Source: Clostridiales bacterium (lineage in GTDB: Bacteria; Bacillota; Clostridia; Christensenellales; Aristaeellaceae). Taken from it: 42,467 nucleotides of DNA. The stretch's first letter is position 1. The number at the start of each line of letters is the position of its first letter. Shown piece by piece: positions 15,320 through 22,859 of this stretch. Where the stretch lies: contig JAAYEI010000019.1 of NCBI GenBank assembly GCA_012728815.1, forward strand, positions 1-42,467, written 5' to 3'. The translations under genes and the position numbers were made by a program. Below the pieces are notes generated by a model. That model worked only from the letters and a program-made list of their open reading frames with translations, was not told the DNA's origin and made no database searches.

Positions 15320-16327
15320 TCAGTAGACGTTTTTCCACTCCTCAATGTTCTCGGGGGTGAAGCGGAAGGGGTCGCCCACGATGGTGAAGGTGCCGCCGTC
15401 CCCGGCGTCGGAGATTTCACGCACGCCCAGGTGGCCGGCCTCAAAGCTCTCCCCCGCGGCGCCGGTAATCTCGCCCTTGACCATGGCGACGGAGGCGTAG
15501 GCCGCCACGTAGCCCAGGTCAATGGGGTTCCACAGGTACATGCCTTCGCAGGTGCGGTCAGCCAGGAAATCGGCCATTTCAGATGGCAGGCCCAGGCCGG
15601 TCAGCTTGATCTTGCCGGACAGGCCGGCGTCCTTGATGGCCACGGCGGCCGCCGCGACGCCCACGGTGGTGGGGGAGATGACGCCCTTGAGGTCCGGGTA
15701 GGAGTTGATCAGGCCCTGCATCTCCTGGTAGGACTTGTCGGTCAGGTCGTCGCCGTAGACCACGGTGACCAGCTCAATCTTGTCGTACTCGGGCTTTTCC
15801 AGCTCTTCCTTCATGTACTTGATCCAGGTGTTCTGGTTGTCGTGGGTGGCGGCGGCGGACAGGACGGCAATCTGGCCCTCCCCGCCAATCTGCGCGGCGA
15901 TCTCCTCCACCTGCACCCGGCCGATGTTCTGGGCGACGGAGGGGTCGATGTTCAGGTTGCGGCCTTCAGCCAGCACCTTGGAGTCCCAGGAGATGACCTT
16001 GATGCCCTTGTCCATGGCGGTCTGGAGCACCGAGACCACGCCGGCGGCGTCATTGGCCGAGATGGCGATGGCGTCCACCTCCTGCTGGATGAAGCCCTCG
16101 ATGATCTGGATCTGGCCTTCGTTGGAGGAGTCAGCCGGGCCGTTGTGGATGAACTCGAAGCCCAGCTCCTGGGAGGCTTCCTCAAAGCCGCGCACAGCGG
16201 CCTCAAAGAAGGGGTTGCCGGTCTGCTTGTAGACCACGCCGATCTTGATTGGTTCCTCAGCCGACACGGCCAGGCCCAGGGACAGCAGCAACGCGGCTGC
16301 CAACATCAGGGAAAGAATGCGTTTCAT
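15320..16327 (-). CDS. rhaS: Rhamnose ABC transporter substrate-binding protein
   Basis: 335 aa. Residues 1-23 are a signal peptide (MKRILSLMLAAALLLSLGLA, then VSA/EE) with a signal peptidase I site and no lipobox. The mature protein is a type I periplasmic-binding fold of the CUT2 family: IKIGVVYKQTGNPFFEAAVRG, the ISANDAAGVVSVL stretch, KVISWDSKV, and the C-terminal ligand-lobe sequence GMYLWNPIDLGYVAAYA characteristic of RhaS. It binds rhamnose outside the membrane and delivers it to the two permeases encoded just upstream. A GGAGGAACC site precedes the start, which follows the last permease gene by 72 bases. Confidence 0.9.
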   Translation of the reverse strand: MKRILSLMLAAALLLSLGLAVSAEEPIKIGVVYKQTGNPFFEAAVRGFEEASQELGFEFIHNGPADSSNEGQIQIIEGFIQQEVDAIAISANDAAGVVSVLQTAMDKGIKVISWDSKVLAEGRNLNIDPSVAQNIGRVQVEEIAAQIGGEGQIAVLSAAATHDNQNTWIKYMKEELEKPEYDKIELVTVVYGDDLTDKSYQEMQGLINSYPDLKGVISPTTVGVAAAAVAIKDAGLSGKIKLTGLGLPSEMADFLADRTCEGMYLWNPIDLGYVAAYASVAMVKGEITGAAGESFEAGHLGVREISDAGDGGTFTIVGDPFRFTPENIEEWKNVY

Positions 16328-16399
16328 GTGTCTTGGTTCCTCCTTTTATTTTCACGGGCCCAGCCCGCGGGATACAGGGTTTGGTCTGTCATGGGAACT

Positions 16400-17422
16400 T
16401 TACTTGGCCAGCTGCATGCGCTGGCGCAGGATGCGGCGGCGGTCTGCCAGGGCCTGGAAGAGGTTGGGGATGAGCACCACCAGGATCAGCAGCAGGCCCA
16501 CGGAAAGGTTGAGGATGAAGGCGTCGTTGTACAGCAGCATCAGCCCGTTTTTCAGCGCTGTGAGCAGCACCAGCGCCAGCAGCAGCCCGGCCACGCTGCC
16601 CCGCCCGCCCGAGGTGGACGCGCCGCCCAGCACCGCCACCGCGATGGCCTGCATCTCAAAGCCGGTGCCGATGGTGTACTTGACCGAGCCCGTGCGCGAG
16701 GTCAGGAAGAAGCCGCCGATGGCGGCAAACAGGCCGTTCATGGCGAAGGCGGTCAGCTTGATGCGGTCAGTGTGCAAGCCGGAGTAACGGCTGGCGGTCA
16801 GGTTGGTGCCGGCGGCGAACAGGCGCCTGCCGGAGGCCGTGCGGTGCAGCCAGAGGTAGTAGAAGGGCAGGACGGCCAGCAGGCACAGCAGCATGATGGG
16901 CACCTCCAGCCCCATCAGGGGCAGGGAGCCGTAGCCCAGGTCCTTGGCGTACCAGGCGGGGAAGCTGCCGGCGGACTGGTCCTTGAGGATGATGTAGGCG
17001 ATGCCGCGGTAGAGCGTCAGGGTGGACAGGGTGATGATCATGGGGAAGAGCTCCTTGAAGCGGATGACCAGCAGCCCGTTGAACAGCCCGCAGGCAAGGC
17101 CCGTGAGCAGCATCAGCAGCACGGCGGCCCAAAAGGGCAGGCCCTCCCCGCCCCGGTAGCTGACGCCCATGACGGTGGCGGAGAGGGCGGCGGTGGCGGC
17201 GACGGAGATGTCGATGTCCCCCAGGATGAGCACCAGCAGCATGCCCAGCGCCATGAAGCCCACGTCCACCATGTACACCCGGGTCTGGTTGAGCAGCTTG
17301 GGGAAGGTGTAGTTGTCCGGCCGCTGGGCGTTGAAGAGGAAATAGGTGAGCAGCACCAGGATGGCCAGCAGCCACTCGCGCCGGCGCAGGAAGGCGGGAA
17401 GTTTGCCGGTCACTGACGCCAT
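16400..17422 (-). CDS. rhaQ: Rhamnose ABC transporter permease 2
   Basis: 340 aa, CUT2 (BPD_transp_2) permease with about ten hydrophobic segments. Family marks are GDIDISVAATAALSA near residue 73, GLACGLFNGLLVIRFKELFPMI, and VLGGASTSGGRGSVAGLLL near the C-terminus. The ATG at 17422 has AAAGGAGG 5 bases upstream; a GTG one codon earlier would leave only 2 bases. The upstream permease stop overlaps this start, so the two are translated together as the two halves of the channel. The P/Q naming is by order only and could be swapped. Confidence 0.85.
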   Translation of the reverse strand: MASVTGKLPAFLRRREWLLAILVLLTYFLFNAQRPDNYTFPKLLNQTRVYMVDVGFMALGMLLVLILGDIDISVAATAALSATVMGVSYRGGEGLPFWAAVLLMLLTGLACGLFNGLLVIRFKELFPMIITLSTLTLYRGIAYIILKDQSAGSFPAWYAKDLGYGSLPLMGLEVPIMLLCLLAVLPFYYLWLHRTASGRRLFAAGTNLTASRYSGLHTDRIKLTAFAMNGLFAAIGGFFLTSRTGSVKYTIGTGFEMQAIAVAVLGGASTSGGRGSVAGLLLALVLLTALKNGLMLLYNDAFILNLSVGLLLILVVLIPNLFQALADRRRILRQRMQLAK

Positions 17423-18495
17423 CACAGCCTCCTTTCCCGCAGCACGCGGCGCTCGTGGGCGCGCTTGATGTAGACATTGGTGATGATGGCAATCAGGATG
17501 ACCGCGCCCTGGATGGCCTTCTTCCAGAACTCGGAGTTGCCGGTGAGCCGCAGCATGGTCAGCCCGTTGTTGATGACGCCGATGGTGAGCGCGCCCAGCG
17601 CCACCCCCGTGATTTTGCCGACGCCGCCTGTCACGCTCACCCCGCCGATGACGCAGGCGGCGATGACGTACATCTCGTAGCCCATGGCCATGTCCTGGGT
17701 GACTTTGTTGTCGTGGCTGGCGTAGAGCATGCCGGCCAGCCCGGCCAGCAGGCCCATGATGGTATGGGCGGACAGGGTGACCGCCCGGGTGTTGATGCCG
17801 CTCATGCGCGCGGCCTCGGCGTTGGAGCCCACGGCGTACAGCCGCCGCCCATAGCGGGTGTAGTTGATGAAGGCCATCAGCACCAGGAAGGCGGCCAGCA
17901 TGATGAGCACCTTGGAGTTGAAGCCCAGGACATTGCCGCGGGTGAACTGGATGAAGGCATCGCTCATGTCCTTGCGGTAAATCGCCTGGCCGCCGGAGAT
18001 CAGGTGGGACAGGCCGTAGAGAATGTACTGGCTGCCCAGGGTGGCCACGATGGGCAGCACCCGCCCATAGGCGATGAGCAGGCCGTTGAGCAGCCCGCAG
18101 GCCGCCCCCACCCCGGCGGCCAGCAGCAGCAGCAGCGGCAGCGGCGTGCTGGTCTTGACCGTGGCGGCGGTGAGCGCGCCATCCACCAGCACCTGGGTGT
18201 CCGCCTGGACCAGGTTGTTCTTCATCACGATGCCCGCCGTCATCGCCGACAGCGCCATGACGGCGGGGACGGAGATGTCAATGGAGCCCACCAGCAGCAC
18301 GCACATCATGCCCAGGGCCAGCACGATCAGGATGGAGGTGTCCCCCAGGATGAACTGCAGGTTGCCAGGCGTGGCGAAGGCCGGGTTGCGCAGGCCGATG
18401 AGGCCGATCAGCGCCAGCAGCACCAGGGTCAGCCCCAGCTCGCGGTTGCGCAGCAGCCTGCCCAGGCGCAGTGGCTTGAACTGTCGCGTGCTCAT
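17422..18495 (-). CDS. rhaP: Rhamnose ABC transporter permease 1
   Basis: 357 aa from the ATG at 18495, which overlaps the rhaT stop by ATGA. A longer in-frame opening to 18687 lies inside rhaT and is not translated in a sensible way. It is a CUT2 permease with GSIDISVPAVMALSAM near residue 75, LNGLLIAYGRVLPIVATLG, GRRLYAVGSNAEAARMSGI, and the conserved VIGGVSVTGGVGKITGVALG. The order ATPase, permease, permease, binding protein is that of the rhamnose uptake systems known as RhaTPQS. Confidence 0.88.
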   Translation of the reverse strand: MSTRQFKPLRLGRLLRNRELGLTLVLLALIGLIGLRNPAFATPGNLQFILGDTSILIVLALGMMCVLLVGSIDISVPAVMALSAMTAGIVMKNNLVQADTQVLVDGALTAATVKTSTPLPLLLLLAAGVGAACGLLNGLLIAYGRVLPIVATLGSQYILYGLSHLISGGQAIYRKDMSDAFIQFTRGNVLGFNSKVLIMLAAFLVLMAFINYTRYGRRLYAVGSNAEAARMSGINTRAVTLSAHTIMGLLAGLAGMLYASHDNKVTQDMAMGYEMYVIAACVIGGVSVTGGVGKITGVALGALTIGVINNGLTMLRLTGNSEFWKKAIQGAVILIAIITNVYIKRAHERRVLRERRL

Positions 18496-20033
18496 GCGGG
18501 CGTCTCCTCCTTTCGTTCCAGGGGCATGGATGCCCGCAGGATGCCCTCGGGGGTGAAGTCCGCCCGGTCCAGGATGGTGCTCACCCGGCCCTGGCGCATG
18601 ATGACCGCGCGGTCGCACATGGCCATGACCTCGGGCATCTCGCTGGACACCATCAGGATGCCGAAGCCCTGCGCCGCCAGGTCGCACATGATCTGGTAGA
18701 TGGCCGCCTTGCTGCCCACGTCCACGCCCTTGGTGGGCTCGTCCATCACCATCACCCGGGCGCTGGAGGAGAGCAGCTTGCCCAGCACCACCTTTTGCTG
18801 GTTGCCGCCGGAGAGGGAGTCCGCCGTGTCCAGGCCGGAGCGCGCCTTGATGGCCAGCTGCTCAATGGCGTGGCTGCCCATGCGGTTGATGTGGGCCTGG
18901 GAGAGCAGGCGGTGCTTGCGGCAGCTGTCCAGCATGGGCAGGGACACGTTGTCCCGGATGGACCAGGGCAGCAGCAGGCCCTGCTTTTGCCGGTCCTCCG
19001 GCATGAGCGCCAGGCCGCGGCCCAGCGCCTCCCCCGGGCGGGTGAAGCGCACCTGCTGGCCCATCAGGGTGATGGTGCCGTAATCAGGCCGGGTAACCCC
19101 GGTGATGGCCTCCACCACCTCGGTGCGCCCGGCGCCCACCAGGCCGGTCAGGCCCAGGATTTCACCCGCGTGAAGGGAAAAGCTGACGTCCTGAAAGAAC
19201 CCGGTGCGGCCCAGGCCCGACACCTTGAGCAGCTCCTCCCCGATGTCAGCCGTCTTTTGCGGGAAGAAGCGGTCGATGCTGCGGCCCACCATGTGGTTGA
19301 CCAGCAGCGCGCTGTCCGCCTCATCGATATCCCAGGTGCCGATGTAGCGGGCGTCCCGCAGCACGGTGACGCGGTCGGCGAGGGAGAAGATGTCCTCAAA
19401 CCGGTGGGAGATCAGGATGACCGAGGTGCCTTTGGCTTTCAGGCCGCGCACGATGCTGTAAAGCTCCTCCGACTCGGTCAGGGAGAGGGCGGCGGTGGGC
19501 TCGTCCATGATGAGGACGGAGGCGTCCTGGGAGAGCGCCTTGGCGATTTCCACAATCTGCTGCTGGGCAACGGACAGCTCCCCCATCTGCGCGGCGGGGT
19601 CGATGCTGCTGCCCAGGGACTGCAGCAGCCGGGCCGCGCGGCGCCTGGTGTTCCGCCAGCTGATGAAGCCGGGGGGGCGCAGCTGCTCGTTGCCCATGAA
19701 GATGTTCTCCGCCACGCTCAGGTGGGGGTAGGCGGCCAGGTGCTGGTAGATGGCGGCGATGCCCAGCCGGCGCGCCACCAGGGGGTCCGTCATGCGCACC
19801 TGCTGCCCGTTGAGCAAAATGGTGCCCGAATCGGGCTGGTGGACGCCGGTGAGCACCTTGATGAAGGTTGATTTGCCCGCGCCGTTCTCCCCGATCAGCG
19901 CGTGGATTTCGCCGCGCCGCAGGGTGAAGCCCACGTCATCCAGGGCCCGGACGCCCGGGAAAATCTTGGTGACGTGGCTGATCTCCAGGATCAGGTCCTC
20001 CCGCGCCGTCTGGTGCCCTTCCTGCATGCTCAC
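18492..20033 (-). CDS. rhaT: Rhamnose ABC transporter ATPase (double nucleotide-binding domain)
   Basis: 513 aa, a CUT2-type ATPase with two domains. The first (about residues 14-250) has Walker A GENGAGKST at 48-56, the signature variant LSVAQQQIVEIAKAL, Walker B VLIMDEPTAAL and the switch His in LISHR. The second (about 260-500) has the degenerate GLVGAGRTEV loop typical of CUT2, the signature LSGGNQQKVVLGKLL and Walker B VMVMDEPTKGVD. The uneven domains are normal for this family. The gene overlaps both rhaA and the permease gene by ATGA. It powers import by the two permeases. Confidence 0.92.
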   Translation of the reverse strand: MSMQEGHQTAREDLILEISHVTKIFPGVRALDDVGFTLRRGEIHALIGENGAGKSTFIKVLTGVHQPDSGTILLNGQQVRMTDPLVARRLGIAAIYQHLAAYPHLSVAENIFMGNEQLRPPGFISWRNTRRRAARLLQSLGSSIDPAAQMGELSVAQQQIVEIAKALSQDASVLIMDEPTAALSLTESEELYSIVRGLKAKGTSVILISHRFEDIFSLADRVTVLRDARYIGTWDIDEADSALLVNHMVGRSIDRFFPQKTADIGEELLKVSGLGRTGFFQDVSFSLHAGEILGLTGLVGAGRTEVVEAITGVTRPDYGTITLMGQQVRFTRPGEALGRGLALMPEDRQKQGLLLPWSIRDNVSLPMLDSCRKHRLLSQAHINRMGSHAIEQLAIKARSGLDTADSLSGGNQQKVVLGKLLSSSARVMVMDEPTKGVDVGSKAAIYQIMCDLAAQGFGILMVSSEMPEVMAMCDRAVIMRQGRVSTILDRADFTPEGILRASMPLERKEETPA

Positions 20034-21295
20034 ACCCGCTTGCCCAGCTCGCTTTGCTCATAGGCCTTGACCCGGGGCAGCCAGGCGCCGTCCTCCGGGA
20101 TGCCGTGGCGCAGGCAGTAGTAGTCCCAGACCGCGCCCAGGGGCAAAGTCTTGCGCTCCTCCAGCAGGGCCAGGCGGCGGGTGTAGTCCCCGGCGGCCTC
20201 GGCCTCGCGCAGCTGCCTGGCGGGGGCCAGCAGCGCGCCCAGAATGGCCTTGCGCGCGTTGCGCATGCCGATGGCCCAGGCGGCCACGCGGTTGATGGAG
20301 GCGTCAAAGAAGTCCAGGCCGATGAAGACGCGGTCCTGCAGGTTGTTCCAGATGATTTCGTCCATGATGCGCTGCAGCTCCTCATCCAGGGCCACCACGT
20401 GGTCAGAATCCCAGCGAACCGGCCTGGAGATGTGCAGCAGCATGCTGTCCACAAAGTTCATCACGGCGGAAACCTTCATGGACACCGCCTCCGTGGGGTG
20501 GAAGTGGCCGGTGTCCAGGCAGGCGGTCAGCCCGTTTTTGATGGCGTAGCCCAGCGCGTACTCGTGGGAGACCACGGTGAAGCTTTCCACGCCCACGCCA
20601 AAGAGCTTGCTCTCCAGCGCGCAGGGGGCCAGCTGCAGGCCGTCCCTGTCTGCGAAGATCTCATCCAGGGAGGCGCCCATGCGCGCGCGGAAGGCCTGGG
20701 TATTTACGCAGGTGTCCTTGGTGCCGTCGGGCATCCAGAAGTTCACCACGCAGGGCTGGCCCAGCGCGCGGGCAAAGCCCTGGCCAATCTCCCGGCAGCG
20801 CTTGCCGTGCTCCACCCAGAAGCGGCGCTTGCCCTCATCGGGGCTGGACAGGGACAGGTCGCCGTCCATCATCGGGTGGGAGAAGAAGGTGGGGTTGAAG
20901 TCCAGCCCCAGCCCCTGGTCTTTGGCGAAGGCCACCCAGGGCTCAAACTCGCGCAGGGTGTAGCCGTCCCGGTCCACCTTGCGGCCCTCCCTGACCGCGT
21001 AGCTGGCATGCAGGTTCAGCTTCCTGGCGCCCGGGATCAGGGAGAGGGCGAAGGTGATGTCCCGGGTCAGCTCCTCAAAGTTGCGCGCCTTGCCCGGGTA
21101 GTTGCCGGTCACCGCGATGCCGCCGGTGAGGCTGTCCGCGCCGTCAAAGCCGCCGACGTCATCCCCCTGCCAGCAGTGCATGGACACCGGCAGGGCGTCA
21201 GCGGCCTGCAGGGCAGCCTCCACGTCGATGCCCAGCGCGCCGTAGACCTCCAGAGCGTACTCATAGCCCTTGCGTGTGCGGGTTTCCTCCGACAT
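20030..21295 (-). CDS. rhaA: L-rhamnose isomerase
   Basis: 421 aa, the family's usual length. It converts L-rhamnose to L-rhamnulose using divalent metal. Diagnostic blocks are LPVSMHCWQGDDVGGF, SLTGGIAVTGNYPGKARN, LIPGARKLNLHASYA, LGLDFNPTFFSHP, the metal-ligand region CLDTGHFHPTE and the late HISRPVRWDSDHVV. The start has GAGGAGG upstream. It lies between rhaM and rhaT in block 1, and its stop overlaps the rhaT start by ATGA. No rhamnose regulator gene of the RhaR or RhaS type is present in the window. Confidence 0.96.
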   Translation of the reverse strand: MSEETRTRKGYEYALEVYGALGIDVEAALQAADALPVSMHCWQGDDVGGFDGADSLTGGIAVTGNYPGKARNFEELTRDITFALSLIPGARKLNLHASYAVREGRKVDRDGYTLREFEPWVAFAKDQGLGLDFNPTFFSHPMMDGDLSLSSPDEGKRRFWVEHGKRCREIGQGFARALGQPCVVNFWMPDGTKDTCVNTQAFRARMGASLDEIFADRDGLQLAPCALESKLFGVGVESFTVVSHEYALGYAIKNGLTACLDTGHFHPTEAVSMKVSAVMNFVDSMLLHISRPVRWDSDHVVALDEELQRIMDEIIWNNLQDRVFIGLDFFDASINRVAAWAIGMRNARKAILGALLAPARQLREAEAAGDYTRRLALLEERKTLPLGAVWDYYCLRHGIPEDGAWLPRVKAYEQSELGKRV

Positions 21296-21312
21296 GTGAT
21301 CCTCCTCGCTTT

Positions 21313-21329
21313 GCGCGCCGCGGGCGCGC
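21313..21329 (-). promoter_or_regulatory. Small hairpin between rhaM and rhaA
   Basis: GCGCGCC (21313-21319) pairs with GGCGCGC (21323-21329) around a 3-base loop in the 39-base gap. It may protect or process the mRNA; there is no T tract. Confidence 0.3.
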
Positions 21330-21334
21330 TGTAT

Positions 21335-21676
21335 TTAGCCTGGCGCCGTATCGCCGCCTGGCCTGGGGTGCATGAACACCTGCCGCAGCCGCACCGAGGT
21401 GCCGCTTTGCGGGTCAAAGGCCATCACCATGACGTCCTTCATGTATTCGTTCCAGCGGCTGACCACCTGGCTGGCCGCCTGGACGGCGGCGGCCCGTGCC
21501 ACCGAGTCGCACTCATAATAGCCAAACAGCACCTGGCCGTCCGTCCAGATGCTGTAGTTGCGGATGCCCGCCTCCTCCAGCACGGCGGTCATCTCCGGCC
21601 AGATTTCATCATGCCGGCGGATGTATTCATCCAGCCGCCCTGGCAGCAGTTGGGCCGTCCACGCGAAGCGTTCCAT
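21335..21676 (-). CDS. rhaM: L-rhamnose mutarotase
   Basis: 113 aa from the ATG at 21676, which is preceded by AAGGAGG; the longer in-frame opening up to 21766 crosses the promoter. The enzyme interconverts alpha and beta L-rhamnopyranose so that the isomerase receives its preferred anomer. The family pattern is clear: a MERFAWTAQLLPGRLDEYI start, RHDEIWPEM, GIRNYSIW, LFGYYECDS and the WNEYMKDVM end. The C-terminus is a few residues longer than the usual 104 aa. First gene of the rhamnose uptake block. Confidence 0.93.
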   Translation of the reverse strand: MERFAWTAQLLPGRLDEYIRRHDEIWPEMTAVLEEAGIRNYSIWTDGQVLFGYYECDSVARAAAVQAASQVVSRWNEYMKDVMVMAFDPQSGTSVRLRQVFMHPRPGGDTAPG

Positions 21677-21708
21677 GAAAGAGCCTCCTTGCGGTGCGGG
21701 TATGGGCG

Positions 21709-21723
21709 CCGCCGAAACGGCGG
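21709..21723 (-). promoter_or_regulatory. Leader hairpin before rhaM
   Basis: CCGCCG (21709-21714) pairs with CGGCGG (21718-21723) around AAA in the 5' leader of the rhaM transcript, between the -10 box and the ribosome site. It could stabilise the 5' end. Confidence 0.35.
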
Positions 21724-21737
21724 TTCGAAGCAAGTCC

Positions 21738-21766
21738 AGTTTATCACCGCGGGCTGGCACGTGCAA
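21738..21766 (-). promoter_or_regulatory. rhaM-rhaA operon promoter
   Basis: On the minus strand TTGCAC (21761-21766) and TAAACT (21738-21743) are 17 bases apart. The ATG follows 61 bases after the -10. The -35 is covered by a near-perfect palindrome (21752-21769), which is a good operator candidate. Confidence 0.65.
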
Positions 21767-21769
21767 GCC
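21752..21769. promoter_or_regulatory. Palindromic operator candidate at the rhaM promoter
   Basis: GGCTGGCACGTGCAAGCC is symmetric about CACGTG with one mismatched pair. It spans the -35 box, where binding of a repressor would block RNA polymerase. The protein that binds it is not encoded in the window. Confidence 0.5.
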
Positions 21770-21854
21770 GGGTCCTGTGTGGTGACAGTGTACCCGATTG
21801 TTTCAGGTGGGCATCATCCGGCCCGCCGGATGGGGCCGCGGCAGCCGGGATAAA

Positions 21855-21880
21855 GGCAGCGCTTTGAAAAAGCGCCTGCC
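21855..21880 (-). terminator. Second terminator downstream of the oxidoreductase operon
   Basis: GGCAGCGCTTT and AAAGCGCCTGCC form an 11-bp stem with one bulge; on the minus strand it is followed by TTTA. It lies 57 bases beyond the stronger terminator at 21937-21961 and before the rhaM promoter, and so helps insulate the two operons. Confidence 0.5.
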
Positions 21881-21936
21881 CCGGGCTCCCGCCTTGCCCG
21901 CCTTGCGCGTCTTTGCCAATGCCAGGAACAAAATAA

Positions 21937-21961
21937 AATGAGGAGCCTCCCGCTCCTCATT
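21937..21961 (-). terminator. Intrinsic terminator of the 2-oxoacid:ferredoxin oxidoreductase operon
   Basis: A perfect 10-bp stem (21937-21946 with 21952-21961) around CTCCC is followed on the minus strand by TTTTATTTTGTT. It lies 43 bases after the beta-subunit stop at 22005. This is the best intrinsic terminator in the window. Confidence 0.85.
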
Positions 21962-22004
21962 GATGTGTGTGCCTGGACGGATGAAACGGCCTCACCGGGC
22001 GGCC

Positions 22005-22859
22005 CTACACCAGCTGGCGCATCAGCCGGGCCACCACCTCCGGGTCGTTGTCCCGCCCGGCCAGCACCTGGCCGGAGCTGAGCTGGGCATGGCGGCTGTT
22101 GTAGTCCGGCTGCGGCTTTTCATACAGCACCCCGATGGGGATCTGCTCGCCAAACTGGCTGGCCAGTGCCATCGCGGCGGCCAGGTCGGAGGTGTCATGG
22201 CTGTCATCCAGCTCGTAGACACGGCTGTTGTACCAGGCATAGGTGTTGAGCTTGTTGAAGGTGACGCAGTTCTGGAAGATGTCCACCAGGGCGTACCCCC
22301 TGTAGCTGATGGCGCGCTTCATCAAGCCCGCCAGGTGCTCGGGCCGGCCGGAGAAGCCGCGGGCCACAAAGCCCGCGCCCGTGCCAAGGGCCACCAGCAA
22401 GGGGTTGAAGGGGATGGACATGCTGCCCTCCACCTGCACCGGGGTGACCATGCCCTCCATGGTGGTGGGCGAGGCCTGCCCCTTGGTGAGGGCATAGAGC
22501 TGGTTGTCGTGCACAAAGTGGGCGATGTCCACGTTGCGGCGGATGTTGTGGAGGAAGTGGTTGCCGCCCTCGCCGTAGCTGTCGCCATCGCCGCTGTTGA
22601 TGATGACCTTGAGGTTGAGGTTGACCATCTTGACGGCCACCGCCGGGGGCACCGCGCGGCCGTGCAGGCCGCAGAAGCTGTTGCATTCAATGTACTGGGG
22701 GGTTTTGGGCGCCTGGCCGATGCCCCCCAGGATGACCACGTCATGCGGGTCCAGGTTGAGGCCCTCCAGCGCCATCTTCAGGGCCTCCAGGATGCCGAAG
22801 TTGCCGCAGCCCGGGCACCAGGCGGTTTCGTGGGTTTGGTAGATGTGCTGCTGCGTCAT
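22005..22859 (-). CDS. korB: 2-oxoacid:ferredoxin oxidoreductase, beta subunit
   Basis: 284 aa. It carries thiamine diphosphate and usually one 4Fe-4S cluster; with the alpha/gamma protein it oxidises a 2-oxoacid to acyl-CoA and reduces ferredoxin. Visible are the C15-x-x-C18 pair in WCPGCGNFGI, cysteines near residues 59-63, the GLHGRAVPPAVAVK block, the ThDP motif beginning GDGD (90-93) and ending HNIRRN, and a later Cys in DIFQNCVTFN. The Mg/ThDP region and cysteine spacing fit the Kor/2-oxoglutarate or 2-oxoisovalerate type rather than one-chain pyruvate oxidoreductase. Its start overlaps the alpha stop by ATGA. Confidence 0.88.
   Translation of the reverse strand: MTQQHIYQTHETAWCPGCGNFGILEALKMALEGLNLDPHDVVILGGIGQAPKTPQYIECNSFCGLHGRAVPPAVAVKMVNLNLKVIINSGDGDSYGEGGNHFLHNIRRNVDIAHFVHDNQLYALTKGQASPTTMEGMVTPVQVEGSMSIPFNPLLVALGTGAGFVARGFSGRPEHLAGLMKRAISYRGYALVDIFQNCVTFNKLNTYAWYNSRVYELDDSHDTSDLAAAMALASQFGEQIPIGVLYEKPQPDYNSRHAQLSSGQVLAGRDNDPEVVARLMRQLV

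Noticed and set aside
15212-17416. 734-codon plus-strand frame across rhaS and a permease gene
   Set aside because: Antisense shadow of well-recognised transporter genes; composition is unlike a protein (Gly/His/Gln repeats).
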